Positions 1 to 8,125 of a DNA stretch of 64,000 nt are shown here, in pieces (the first letter of the stretch is position 1; every line of letters begins with the position of its first letter). Made by a program: the position numbers and the translations under genes. The stretch comes from Martinezella tropici (GTDB lineage Bacteria; Pseudomonadota; Alphaproteobacteria; Rhizobiales; Rhizobiaceae): the NCBI GenBank assembly GCA_000799755.1, contig JUHI01000022.1, positions 1 through 64,000 of the forward strand. The letters run 5' to 3'. The notes beneath the pieces are model-generated. The model saw only the letters and a list, made by a program, of their open reading frames with translations. It did no database searches and was not told the origin of the DNA.

Positions 1-2
1 AT

Positions 3-311
3 ATGTTTGCGACGGTTCAGACTGGAAACATTCTCCTGGCGGATCGCGCCTACGACAGCGACAGCTTACGCCAAGGCCTCAAAGCACGAGGAGCGTGGGG
101 CTGCATCCGCCCCATGCCAAACCGCGTCAACATCCCCACCTTCAGCCCATGGCTCTACAAACAACGCAATGCCGTCGAGCGGTTCTTCAACAAACTCAAA
201 CACTTCCGTGCCGTCGCAACGCGATACGACAAACGCGACGACAATTTCCTCGCAGCCGTTCAGCTCGCATCAATTCGGATTTGGATACGATCTTATGAGT
301 CGGTCACCTAG
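3..311 (+). mobile_element. IS5-family transposase, C-terminal part (cut by window edge)
   Basis: This is the C-terminal ~102 residues of a DDE transposase; the frame is open to the window edge, so the N-terminus lies outside. Residues 13-20 (ADRAYDSD) match the second catalytic Asp region of IS5-type enzymes. Tyr52, Arg55, Glu59 and Lys66 reproduce the Y-x2-R-x3-E-x6-K signature of IS4/IS5 transposases. The stop codon falls within a few bases of the point where a nuclease gene on the opposite strand loses its reading frame, so the element's right end is probably near position 305-315. The left end is not visible, so terminal repeats and target duplication cannot be compared. Intactness of the element is unknown. 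Confidence 0.85.
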
Positions 312-1047
312 TGTAACCGGACGTGGATATCACGGCGGCGAATTCGGCTGAATAGTGTAGCCGTGCAGCCGCAACCTCTTGCACCGCTTTATTGCCGACT
401 GGTTTTGAATAAAGCTTGCATTGAGCCACCAATTCCGCACCCTTCCACGAAGCAATTATATCAGCGCCTTGGTCGCCTGAAGCCTTTGTGATACGGGCCT
501 TCCAGCCTTTGGACTTCAATTTTTCCGTGCACCAAAGTTCAAACTCAAGCGGATCTATAGGAAGGTCAGCGGTTAGTTTATGCCCTGATACTCGTTCGAA
601 CTCACAAACCTCCCTCTCTATAAGATCTCGCAACACAATCCGAGACGGGCCAATTAAGTGTGGGTCTCCGAGTAGGGCCAGTTGAGGCTGAATTTGGGGC
701 AAAACCACGGTTGCGAGAAAGTAATCCAGCTCCCGATCGAACCCAGCTCTCTGGACTTCACCATAGTCTCCGACAAGAAGGTTTTGGCGCTTCTTGGCAA
801 GAAGAGCTCTCTGATGCTCCCTAGCGAGTTCCAGGCACTTTGCCGTGGCTACTCTTGCAGCATTTCCTTTTGCCCACTTTACCAGCGCGAAAACCGCAAC
901 AAACCCGAATCCTATGATGCAAATTGCGACAAAAACGAAAACAGGATGCGCTTTGGCCCCTTCCCACATAGCACTTCCTAGTGTGACGACTGCAATTCCC
1001 GCGAGTATAACAGAACCAAAAAAGCTGTCCGCTTTACGCGATGCCAT
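304..1047 (-). pseudogene. Mrr-like restriction endonuclease with N-terminal membrane helices, 3'-truncated
   Basis: The 247-residue frame starts with two hydrophobic segments (about 10-27 and 35-57), then a basic helical linker (60-90), a middle region of unknown function, and a C-terminal Mrr-type nuclease fold. In the nuclease part Glu170, Asp196 and Gln209-x-Lys211 (AQCK) fit the E-D-QxK core, and the segment up to ISTSGYTR is the strand that in Mrr proteins is followed by one more helix and strand. Here the frame stops immediately after that point, next to the end of an IS5-type transposase gene, so about 15-25 residues are probably lost to the insertion. The ATG chosen has an AGG 6 bases upstream; a GTG five codons further up is the alternative. 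A Type IV restriction or other DNA-defence role is inference from the fold. Confidence 0.65.
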
Positions 1048-1476
1048 GTGTAACCTGCTCACGATGGGGTCTCTATGGCTTCTTGGATAACAAGGAACGA
1101 CTAACCGCGAATTAAACGCGAGGGTTGTTAAAGCCTTAAAGCGCTAGTATATTTCTGGAAGGCAGATACGGGCTGCAGAATAAGGCGCTCAATCTCCAAA
1201 ATTCTGGACACCTTCAACCTCCTAGCCCGGCTGGCATGGTACTCGCGAGTGCATAAGGTTCTTGCGGTTTCAATTTCCAATGCAAGAGCTGTCACAGAGA
1301 AAAAGATCCATCGGCTCCATCTAGTGTTTTAATCCGACGGTAACCGAATGCGACGGTTGTTCTCCTAAGAGAGAAAATCGGACAACTTGTAAGCGATTGA
1401 TTTGAAGCATTTTAACTGGCATTCGCCAAACTTGTGAGAGAGCCATCGTGATCTCAGAGAGAGCTTCAAACGAAAA
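1048..1476. other. AT-rich intergenic stretch, no gene seen
   Basis: This 429-base stretch separates the nuclease remnant from the next gene, the two being transcribed away from each other. It must hold both promoters. I see no convincing open frame, RNA gene or long inverted repeat in it. Confidence 0.5.
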
Positions 1477-2031
1477 ATGCCCAAGCATTTAATGATTGCC
1501 ATTCACTGGTTTGGTCCATTTAAGTCGCTTGACGACGCACGGCAGAGCGCGAAGGAAGAATTGGGCTCAGGGCTGTATATGTGCACCGGCCGGGTTAAAA
1601 GCCAACGGTCAGTACAATTGCAATACATTGGTATTGGCGGGACCGTGCATACTCGCTTGGTGAATTCTCACCACAAGCTCAGCGAAGTCACAGATAGTCG
1701 ACAAATTTGGCTTGGCCAGCCGTCGAGCGCCGAGCCTTCCGGCAAGAAACTGAAAATGACGCAAGCAACTCTCGATTACGCCGAATGGCTCCACGCGCAT
1801 TTTCTTAAGCTCCCCTTGAACGAAAAGAAGACTAGAAAGCCTCCTGAGCGACCTGTCACGGTCCTCAATCGGTGGTTCAAGACAAATTACGAGACGCCAT
1901 ATCGCAATAGACCCCATCCGGATTGGCCGGACTTAGTTGACTACCCTTGGTTCGATGACATGCCCACAAGGTTGGTCTGGTTTGGTGGCAAGCAGAGACT
2001 TTTGCCAAGCCCAAGCTATCGTGTTTTATAA
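1477..2031 (+). CDS. GIY-YIG nuclease-like small protein
   Basis: A 184-residue protein I cannot assign to a named family by full-length similarity. It carries a recognisable GIY-YIG-like core: Gly32-Leu33-Tyr34, then Tyr50-Ile51-Gly52, a downstream Arg60 where the family has its catalytic Arg, His65/His66, and Glu103 in a helix that could supply the metal-binding Glu. The C-terminal 60 residues are rich in Trp, Pro and basic residues and look like a separate DNA- or protein-binding tail. No signal peptide or membrane segment. It sits alone between the nuclease relic and a possible gene remnant, in lower-GC DNA. The Shine-Dalgarno region is weak (a purine-rich run upstream), so the start is moderately sure. 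Enzymatic activity is inferred only from motif spacing. Confidence 0.55.
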   Translation: MPKHLMIAIHWFGPFKSLDDARQSAKEELGSGLYMCTGRVKSQRSVQLQYIGIGGTVHTRLVNSHHKLSEVTDSRQIWLGQPSSAEPSGKKLKMTQATLDYAEWLHAHFLKLPLNEKKTRKPPERPVTVLNRWFKTNYETPYRNRPHPDWPDLVDYPWFDDMPTRLVWFGGKQRLLPSPSYRVL

Positions 2032-2469
2032 TAATGATGGCAATGTAGTCCGCAGCGGCGTCCAACAATCTTAAACTGCCACGCGTTGCGTTATCGGGCG
2101 TTACGGTCACGCTTTAGTCAGTCGGAAGTGCGCGTTGGGTTTGTCGATCCTAGATTCTGAACAAGGAAAACAGCGAGAAATCACCGTCACTTGCCATTGA
2201 ACCAGATTTCGTCAAGATCAATCGGGGAAAACCGCTGATTGTCCACGTCCCCCAAGATCGAGTGCTTTTCCTGAAGCAGGCGGATCACATCGGCCCCAGT
2301 GGCAAAGGTGGCTTGTTGCTTCGACTTGCAGAACTTTTCGTTGGCGCGATCAACACCAACCAAAAAGCTGCTCGGTTGCCGGCAAGCGCTTAGCGCAAAA
2401 GACGGAGAGGCCCTGCCGCTCCGTCTTCTTGACCTCAGGAAGAGTTCAAACGCCGCCGGCTCTTGTGGC
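2032..2469. other. Composition boundary between AT-richer accessory DNA and GC-rich operons
   Basis: Apart from the possible remnant there is no supported gene here. Base composition changes visibly from AT-richer sequence on the left to the GC-rich catabolic DNA on the right, around position 2400. I interpret this as a junction of DNA with different histories. Confidence 0.4.
2187..2390 (-). pseudogene. Possible 3' remnant of an unknown gene
   Basis: A minus-strand frame ending in a TGA at its left edge has a stretch of about 65 codons with ordinary protein-like composition (mixed charged and hydrophobic residues, ending DEIWFNGK) and no recognisable start. Further upstream the same frame degenerates into Pro/Ser/Arg-rich sequence antisense to the TetR gene. 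This pattern fits the tail of a gene whose front was lost when the TetR segment was joined here. It may also be non-coding; I do not recognise the family. Confidence 0.25.
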
Positions 2470-3069
2470 TTACGGGCTGACGGCGCGTCGACAGAAATCG
2501 GTGACGGCTGCGACGAGCTTGGGCCGATCGACCTCAAGCCCTTCGGCCAGACGGTCATCCACGGCGCTGTGCATCGCATTGAACAGCATAACGGCAGTGA
2601 GGCGGGCATCGACGAAGGAGAATGCGCCGGCGGCCTGGCCCTCAAGCAGGAATGCGGTTAGGCGGCTGACAAGGGGATTGGCGCGTTTCATATCTCGCTT
2701 CGTCGGCTGGAACTGATGAAATACCAGATCGTGGAGCGCAACTTCGTCGAGATAGCCAATCACGCAGGCGCGCATGCAGACGTCAAGCCGTTGCATCCAA
2801 TCGTCAGCAGCCGCGGCCTTCGCCGCAGCGTCGATCCTCTCGCAAAAGCGCTTGACGAAACGCGCCTGCAAGGCAGCGAGGACATCATCCTTGGTCTGAA
2901 AATAGAGGTAGAAGGTACCCTTGGCGACGTCCGCAGCATCGACGATCTCCGCGACACTGGTCGTGGCAAAACCCTTTTCCAGAAACAGCTGTTGGGCGGC
3001 GTCCATCAATTCCTCACGGCGGACTTCCGGCGGTTTGGTGCGCGGGCGCGGGCGGTCTGTAACGGTCAC
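2470..3069 (-). CDS. TetR/AcrR-family transcriptional repressor
   Basis: A 199-residue protein with a classic N-terminal TetR helix-turn-helix (about residues 15-60): the motif TSVAEIVDAADVAKGTFYLYF is followed by KDDVLAAL, typical of the family; the C-terminal helical domain would bind an unknown ligand. The GTG start was chosen because GAGGAGAG lies 7 bases upstream; a longer frame without a ribosome site was rejected. It is the third gene of a minus-strand operon behind two paralogous unknown proteins, 16 bases after the second. A 13-bp palindrome ahead of that operon is a plausible autoregulatory operator. The ligand cannot be told from sequence. Confidence 0.85.
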   Translation of the reverse strand: MTVTDRPRPRTKPPEVRREELMDAAQQLFLEKGFATTSVAEIVDAADVAKGTFYLYFQTKDDVLAALQARFVKRFCERIDAAAKAAAADDWMQRLDVCMRACVIGYLDEVALHDLVFHQFQPTKRDMKRANPLVSRLTAFLLEGQAAGAFSFVDARLTAVMLFNAMHSAVDDRLAEGLEVDRPKLVAAVTDFCRRAVSP

Positions 3070-3085
3070 GGGCTCTCCTCGCTGT

Positions 3086-3514
3086 TCATAGACTGTCGAT
3101 GACGAGACCCGCCGGCGAGAGGGCGGATGCGCACAACCACCTAACCGCCAGCGACCCCTTCTCAAAGACTTCTAGCGGCATATCGAGCGGAAGACGAGCA
3201 AGACTTCGTCTTGCGGCGTCGACGGCCGATGCGGGGGCAACGACGGCAATCCCGAGAAGCGAGCGGCAAAGCGCCTCGCGCGCAAGACCGATCCGTTGCA
3301 TAATAATCGGGAGTGTCGCCGCATCGCTCGGAGCCACGAATTCGCAACCGGCAATCAGGAGAAGCGCAAAGGGCTGCTCGCGCTTCAGCCAACGCTCGAC
3401 CGTATCCAGGCCTGCGCGTATACCGTCCGCGTCGAGCAGCTTTTCGGCAACCAATATTGCCAGCGGCCAATGCGTCTCATCCCCCTCCGGCAGTGCGGGC
3501 AGAGGCATGGTCAT
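3086..3514 (-). CDS. Conserved unknown protein, paralogue of its upstream neighbour
   Basis: A soluble protein of 142 residues without signal peptide, membrane segments or metal motif. It aligns along its length with the protein encoded immediately upstream: both start with a THWPL segment near the N-terminus, have a xxERWLKR/xxDGWLDR helix, a central IGxAxVxP strand and a C-terminal AxRWL/AxMWL helix. The pair is therefore an old tandem duplication. The alternating helix-strand pattern resembles small alpha/beta regulatory domains such as the SpoIIAA/STAS class, but no diagnostic motif is present. Its start overlaps the stop of the upstream gene by four bases, indicating translational coupling, and the TetR gene follows. 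Function unknown. Confidence 0.7.
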   Translation of the reverse strand: MTMPLPALPEGDETHWPLAILVAEKLLDADGIRAGLDTVERWLKREQPFALLLIAGCEFVAPSDAATLPIIMQRIGLAREALCRSLLGIAVVAPASAVDAARRSLARLPLDMPLEVFEKGSLAVRWLCASALSPAGLVIDSL

Positions 3515-3954
3515 GACTGCCGGCGCAAAGCCGTCAAGCCTCGCAGCGCCCTCCCGACATCGAGCGGCCTTCCTTGCGTCGCCTCAAGGGAGGCAAGCCA
3601 CATCGCCGCCTCGTTGACATCGTCGAACATCTGCGCGGGAACCCCGAACAGCTTTTCGGCATTCATGCGGCTCATATCCTCCAGAGCCTCCGGCGGCACC
3701 ACGGTCGCCATGCCGATGACGAGCTGCCTGATCCGCTCGCCGTTGGCCTGAAGCCAGACCTTTGCCTCCTTCGCGCCGCCCTCCGGCCGCTTAAGCGCCT
3801 CGGCATCCGTGAAGACACGCAATGTCGAAAAGGACTCGCCGCGATCGAGCCAGCCGTCCCAATCCGAGAAGAAGGCAAGCTGCTCATCGAGCGACATAAC
3901 GCCGTGGGCGGCAGACAGAACCAACGGCCAATGAGTGAGATCGTGACGGATCAT
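3511..3954 (-). CDS. Conserved unknown protein, first gene of a tandem paralogue pair
   Basis: A 147-residue soluble protein. The ATG was chosen because GAAGGA lies 9 bases upstream and the paralogue starts at the equivalent place; an upstream ATG adds 11 residues without a better ribosome site. Visible landmarks are THWPL near the N-terminus, WDGWLDR in the first third, and IGMATVVPPEAL followed by a C-terminal AAMWLASL helix. The next gene encodes a diverged copy, then a TetR regulator, all apparently one transcript. The context suggests a small regulated stress or efflux-type unit, but no transporter is present and I do not assign a function. Confidence 0.7.
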   Translation of the reverse strand: MIRHDLTHWPLVLSAAHGVMSLDEQLAFFSDWDGWLDRGESFSTLRVFTDAEALKRPEGGAKEAKVWLQANGERIRQLVIGMATVVPPEALEDMSRMNAEKLFGVPAQMFDDVNEAAMWLASLEATQGRPLDVGRALRGLTALRRQS

Positions 3955-4469
3955 GATTGGGTATCCTTCGATGCGACAAGACAGCAATGGAGGCCGTCTC
4001 GCGCGGCCGTTACCGCTCCATCATTACGAGCGACCATGCGGATCTCTCCAACCTTCGACAATAACAAGGCATATCTATGACTGACCGTCGGTCATTTGTA
4101 AAGACCTTGGGTAACGTATCGAATATTGTCAGGCTGCCTCTTATCCAACCCGATCTTCGAGCTGGCATCCGGCCCCCACCTGGTCGATCGAACGGCCTAC
4201 TTATGCCGCATATGGACATACAGCGAGGGCTAGCGAGCCTATATCCTCTGCGTGTATTCAAAGATGAATCAACACAACCCCAGTATGATTGGCAATGACT
4301 ATGTTTTCGACAATTTTAGAAAGCCAATCATGCCCTCGAAAAATTGGCTTCTGAATAGCTGTGCGTGCGACTGCAGCGCCCAGGGAGCAATCTTCGGGTT
4401 CAGAAGAGCTCCCAAACATGCTGCCCATAGCTCGAGCATCGCTTTCATCTCGGATTCTACGGTGAGTCT
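3955..4469. other. Divergent promoter region between TetR operon and luxR
   Basis: A 515-base AT-richer stretch upstream of both the minus-strand paralogue/TetR operon and the luxR gene. It contains the 13-bp palindrome listed separately. I see no open frame that looks coding, and no clear lux box. Confidence 0.5.
4082..4094. promoter_or_regulatory. TetR-type operator candidate
   Basis: TGACCGTCGGTCA is a perfect 13-bp palindrome (central T) about 130 bases upstream of the first gene of the paralogue/TetR operon. It resembles the two paa operators in this window but has one central base instead of two, so it is more likely the site of the local TetR protein. Binding is inference. Confidence 0.45.
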
Positions 4470-5201
4470 ATGTTGACAGGATCACGCCAATCTCATTGCT
4501 TGTCTGAGATAGCTCAGGCAAACAACGTCGATGAATTGCGTCAGTTTTTGTTCAAGTTCTGCTCCTTGTACGGTCTGGCAAACGCAGTTTTTCACGTGAC
4601 GCAGATCGCTGCGCTGTCGCAGCGAAATCCGCTATTGCTGCTGACCTACCCGCCGGAATGGGTGGAGACATATATCGCTCACGACTACTTCGCGATCGAT
4701 CCCGTTGTACAAGCCGGACGCAACGGCTTCCTGCCTTTCGACTGGTCGTCCCTCGATTTGCAGTCTCCACAAAGCGTCTCCTTCTTCCGCGAAGCCGAAA
4801 CCTTTGACGTCGGTCGCTATGGTTTGACGCTGGTGGTTCGAGGACCGCATGGCGAACGATCGCTGTTTACCGTTACTTCGAATCTGAAGAGCGGAGACTG
4901 GGAACAACTGCGAAACAACATAATAGGCGATCTGCAGGTGATCGCCTATTATCTTCACGAACAGTCGCTGATCGTTTCCGGCCTGCGGGAGCAAAGTATC
5001 GGACGCAGGCTTTCGAAACGGGAAACCGAATGCCTTGAGCTGTTGGCGCGCGGCCTGCTTCCAAAGCAGATCACGTCCATTCTCGGGATTTCCGAAAGCG
5101 CCGTGCGCCTTTATCTCGGCTCCAGCCGCCGCAAACTTCATGTCAGCACCACGAACCAGGCCATCGCGAAAGCAATCTCGCTCGAGCTCATCAAAAGCTG
5201 A
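4470..5201 (+). CDS. LuxR-type quorum-sensing transcriptional regulator
   Basis: A 243-residue protein with an N-terminal autoinducer-binding domain and C-terminal LuxR helix-turn-helix. Trp64, Tyr68, Asp77, Pro78 and Trp92 fall at the spacing of the acyl-homoserine-lactone pocket residues of TraR/LuxR. The HTH lies at about 180-235 (LSKRETECLELLARG then ISESAVRLYL). The start is an ATG with GGTGAG three bases upstream. It faces a luxI-type gene head-on and the two coding ends overlap by 11 bases. By family knowledge it should bind the lactone made by that neighbour and regulate lux-box promoters, but no clear lux box was found nearby, so target genes remain open. Confidence 0.92.
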   Translation: MLTGSRQSHCLSEIAQANNVDELRQFLFKFCSLYGLANAVFHVTQIAALSQRNPLLLLTYPPEWVETYIAHDYFAIDPVVQAGRNGFLPFDWSSLDLQSPQSVSFFREAETFDVGRYGLTLVVRGPHGERSLFTVTSNLKSGDWEQLRNNIIGDLQVIAYYLHEQSLIVSGLREQSIGRRLSKRETECLELLARGLLPKQITSILGISESAVRLYLGSSRRKLHVSTTNQAIAKAISLELIKS

Positions 5202-5850
5202 ACTGGATATTGCCCGGCGACGAAGACGCGAATTGCAAGGTCGGGGTCTTGTCGTCCCGGCCTTGCATCGTCCTCAGCCGCTGCTCGAGCCGCTGGTCGG
5301 CTTCCTCGCTCACCTCCCACAGACCCACATAGAGATTGCCGATCTCCGGACGCGAGCGGGCGAGCGGCGTCGGCGACCATCCGATCTTTCGATAGACCCC
5401 GACCATCGACGCATCATAAACGCCCATGATGTGCTCGATGCCCGACTTCAGGCTCAGACGGCAAAGGCCGGAAAGAAGCTCGACGGCAGCAGTTTGCGAC
5501 GAGGCGCGTCCGGCCTTGGTCGGAGGATGCACGCAAAACCGGGTGCATTCCCAGATCGAGGGGCTGCAGATATCGAGATCCTCGTTGAAAAAATGCCGGA
5601 ATTCGCTCGAAAGCATCGTCTCGCTCGTCGTTGGCAGCAGCCGCAACGAGCCGGTTAGCTCATCGCCATCTTCCTTTACGGCCAAATAGATGGGATCATG
5701 CTCGTCGTCGAAGCGATCGATTTCCAAACCGCCTTCGACATTGACGTCCCATCCCATCCGGTCTCGAAAGACAAGCGCACGAGCGTGGAACATCTGAGCG
5801 AAATACGAGGACGCCGCAGTGCGGTCTCGACGGGTCAATATCTGTAACAT
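5191..5850 (-). CDS. Acyl-homoserine-lactone synthase (LuxI family)
   Basis: A 219-residue autoinducer synthase that makes N-acyl-homoserine lactone from S-adenosylmethionine and acyl-ACP. All the family's invariant residues are present at expected spacing: Arg24, Phe28, Trp34, Asp45, Asp48, Arg70, Glu101 and Arg104 (the last two in WECTRFCV). The ATG was chosen because GGAGAGG lies just upstream; 30 extra in-frame codons before it lack a ribosome site. The gene is convergent with luxR and overlaps its 3' end, so transcription of one produces antisense to the other. Acyl chain length cannot be predicted from what I can see; the paralogue class (for example CinI or RaiI type) is not assigned. 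Confidence 0.93.
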   Translation of the reverse strand: MLQILTRRDRTAASSYFAQMFHARALVFRDRMGWDVNVEGGLEIDRFDDEHDPIYLAVKEDGDELTGSLRLLPTTSETMLSSEFRHFFNEDLDICSPSIWECTRFCVHPPTKAGRASSQTAAVELLSGLCRLSLKSGIEHIMGVYDASMVGVYRKIGWSPTPLARSRPEIGNLYVGLWEVSEEADQRLEQRLRTMQGRDDKTPTLQFASSSPGNIQFSF

Positions 5851-6030
5851 TAGCCTCTCCAAATTTTGCCTTAAGAAAGCACCTTGGAGCCAGGCTTCAA
5901 TATATCGATTCCGCCAGATTGCACGGCCTCGTGCGCCCATTAGAATCGGAGGACACGGAGCAAAGCAAAAACGTCATCGCTTTCCGGACACGTGATGACG
6001 AACGCATAAAGGATTGCAGAAGTCGGCTGA

Positions 6031-8094
6031 CTATCGCCCCTCGAGCGACCTGAAGCCGCCATCTTCCGCCGCACGACGCAGAGCTGCACATGGCTGCTCC
6101 GCAAGACCCGACGCCGAAAGCCGATCCAGGACGCCGACGACTTCGGCAAGGCCGCGCTCTTGCGCATAGTGCATCGGACCGCCACGCCAGCGCGGAAAGC
6201 CGTAGCCATGGATCTTGACGAGATCGATGTCGGCGGCACGGACCGCCATTCCCTCTTCGAGGATCAGCGCCGCCTCGTTCACCATGGGCAGGATGATGGC
6301 ATCGGCAATCGACACCTCGTCCCAGGTCTCTTGCCGCCATCCGGCGGCCTCCTCGACGATGGTGGCGCCGACGATCTCGGACGGCTGCGGCGCCCGCTCG
6401 CCGTGTCGATAGTCGTACCAGCCGCCGCCGGATTTCTGGCCGAAACGCCCCATGGCGCAGAGACGGTCGGCGACGGGAGCAAATGGCACCTCGCCGCGTT
6501 CGTGGGCTGCCTTGCGCTGGAAGGCCGCGATATCGAGTCCGCCGAGATCCTGCGCCTCGAAAGGTCCCATCGGCAGGCCGAAGGCCCGCATGGCTGCATC
6601 GACGACAGTTGGCGTGGCGCCCGAAAGCAGCAGCCGCTCCGCCTGTGCCCGCGTCACCTTCAGGATCCGATTGCCGATGAAGCCGTCGCAAATGCCGGCG
6701 CGGACGGGAATTTTCCCCAATAGGCGGGCAAGTGCAAAACCCGTCGCCAACACACCCGCCGTCGTCTTTCCTGTCGGCACGATCTCCAGAAGCTTCATGA
6801 CGTGAGCGGGACTGAAGAAATGCAGCCCCAGGAAGCGTTCCGGCTGCGCAAGTCCCTCGCCGATCTCCTCCGGATCGAGATAGGACGTATTCGTCGCCAG
6901 CACCGCATCTGCGCGGCAGACCATCTCCAACCTGGAGAAGACGGCACGCTTGACGGCGAGATCTTCGAAAACCGCCTCGATGACGAGATCCGCATCGGCG
7001 AGCACGCCATAGTCGTCGGTGCCGGTTACACCGGCCATCCGCTCCGCCGCGACCTCGGGTAAGATACGACCCCGCTTTACGAAGCCATCGAAAATCCGGC
7101 TGATATTGACAAGTCCCCGCTCGACGGCCGCCTCATCACGCTCGACGAGAATGACCGGCAGACCGGCGTCCCTGAGAGCGGCTGCGATGCCCGCCCCCAT
7201 CGTTCCACCACCAACGACTGCAGCGCAACGGACATCGCGCGGGGTTACACCGCCAAGCTCCGGTGGACGGGCCGCAGCCCGCTCCGAAAGGAAGACGTGA
7301 CGCAACGCAGCAGCTTGAGCAGAGCCGCGAAGCTCCAGAAAGGTCTCACGCTCGAAGGCCGTCGCGGTCGCAAAATCCTCCTCACTAGCGCGGCGGATGC
7401 AAGCGAGCGCGCGAAGGGGGGCAATCTCGCGTTTCGCCTTGGCCGCGACACTCTTTTCCGCGCGCTCCCAGAAACCGGCATCGACCGCCGGAAGGCTGCG
7501 CTCGCAAATTGGCTGTGGCCTGGGCCTGTTGGCGGCATCGCGTGCGACGGCCACGGCATTCTCTAGCAGATCGCCCCCGACAACGGCATCGACAAGCCTG
7601 AGCGCCTCTGCCTTTCGCGCATCGACCGGACTGCCCGTTGTCACCAGATCGACCGCCTCGGAAATACCGATCAGCCGCGGCAGACGAACCGTGCCGCCGG
7701 CACCGGGGGTGATGCCGAGCTTCACCTCCGGCAGACCGAGATTTGCCGACACGGCAGCGATGCGATAGGCGCAACCGAGCGCGACTTCGAGACCGCCACC
7801 GAGCGCGCTGCCATGGATCGCAGCCACCCACGGCTTCTTCGCAGCCTCGATACTCGCGACAACATCGGGAAGGTGCGGAGGCGCCGCAGGTTTGTCGAAT
7901 TCACTGACATCCGCGCCGGCAATAAAAGTGCGGCCGGCACAGATAAGAACGGCAGCGGTTACACTCTCATCCGCATCGATGACGGAGACCGCCTCCATCA
8001 ACGCCTGACGCAGGGCTTGCGAAAGCGCATTGACCGGCGGATTATCGACGGTGACAATAGCGATTGCGCCCTCGTGGCTAATGGCGACGGTCAT
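6031..8094 (-). CDS. Fused enoyl-CoA hydratase / 3-hydroxyacyl-CoA dehydrogenase (phenylacetate pathway)
   Basis: A 687-residue two-enzyme protein. The N-terminal crotonase domain (about 1-270) has Glu103 and Glu123 as catalytic acids in GGGLEVALG and LPEVKLG. The Rossmann dehydrogenase domain starts with GGGTMG (295-300) and has His425 and Glu437 (LHFFSPAH...LEIV) as the catalytic pair. GGGAGGAAG precedes the ATG. It is the only hydratase/dehydrogenase near the paa genes, divergent from paaG with a TetR-type palindrome between them, so I infer it supplies the PaaF and PaaH activities on 2,3-dehydroadipyl-CoA and 3-hydroxyadipyl-CoA. A general fatty-acid role is the alternative. A paaJ-type thiolase is not in the window. 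Confidence 0.88.
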   Translation of the reverse strand: MTVAISHEGAIAIVTVDNPPVNALSQALRQALMEAVSVIDADESVTAAVLICAGRTFIAGADVSEFDKPAAPPHLPDVVASIEAAKKPWVAAIHGSALGGGLEVALGCAYRIAAVSANLGLPEVKLGITPGAGGTVRLPRLIGISEAVDLVTTGSPVDARKAEALRLVDAVVGGDLLENAVAVARDAANRPRPQPICERSLPAVDAGFWERAEKSVAAKAKREIAPLRALACIRRASEEDFATATAFERETFLELRGSAQAAALRHVFLSERAAARPPELGGVTPRDVRCAAVVGGGTMGAGIAAALRDAGLPVILVERDEAAVERGLVNISRIFDGFVKRGRILPEVAAERMAGVTGTDDYGVLADADLVIEAVFEDLAVKRAVFSRLEMVCRADAVLATNTSYLDPEEIGEGLAQPERFLGLHFFSPAHVMKLLEIVPTGKTTAGVLATGFALARLLGKIPVRAGICDGFIGNRILKVTRAQAERLLLSGATPTVVDAAMRAFGLPMGPFEAQDLGGLDIAAFQRKAAHERGEVPFAPVADRLCAMGRFGQKSGGGWYDYRHGERAPQPSEIVGATIVEEAAGWRQETWDEVSIADAIILPMVNEAALILEEGMAVRAADIDLVKIHGYGFPRWRGGPMHYAQERGLAEVVGVLDRLSASGLAEQPCAALRRAAEDGGFRSLEGR

Positions 8095-8125
8095 GATCTT
8101 CCTCCCGATCTTTGTTTTATAATTG

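Noticed and set aside
3086..3954. Calling the tandem paralogues STAS/anti-sigma antagonists
   Set aside because: The general alpha/beta pattern is compatible, but no phosphorylatable Ser motif or kinase neighbour is present, so the name is not supported.
5888..5896. Short dyad AGCCAGGCT upstream of luxI as a lux box
   Set aside because: Too short and not of the 18-20 bp lux-box type; chance is likely.
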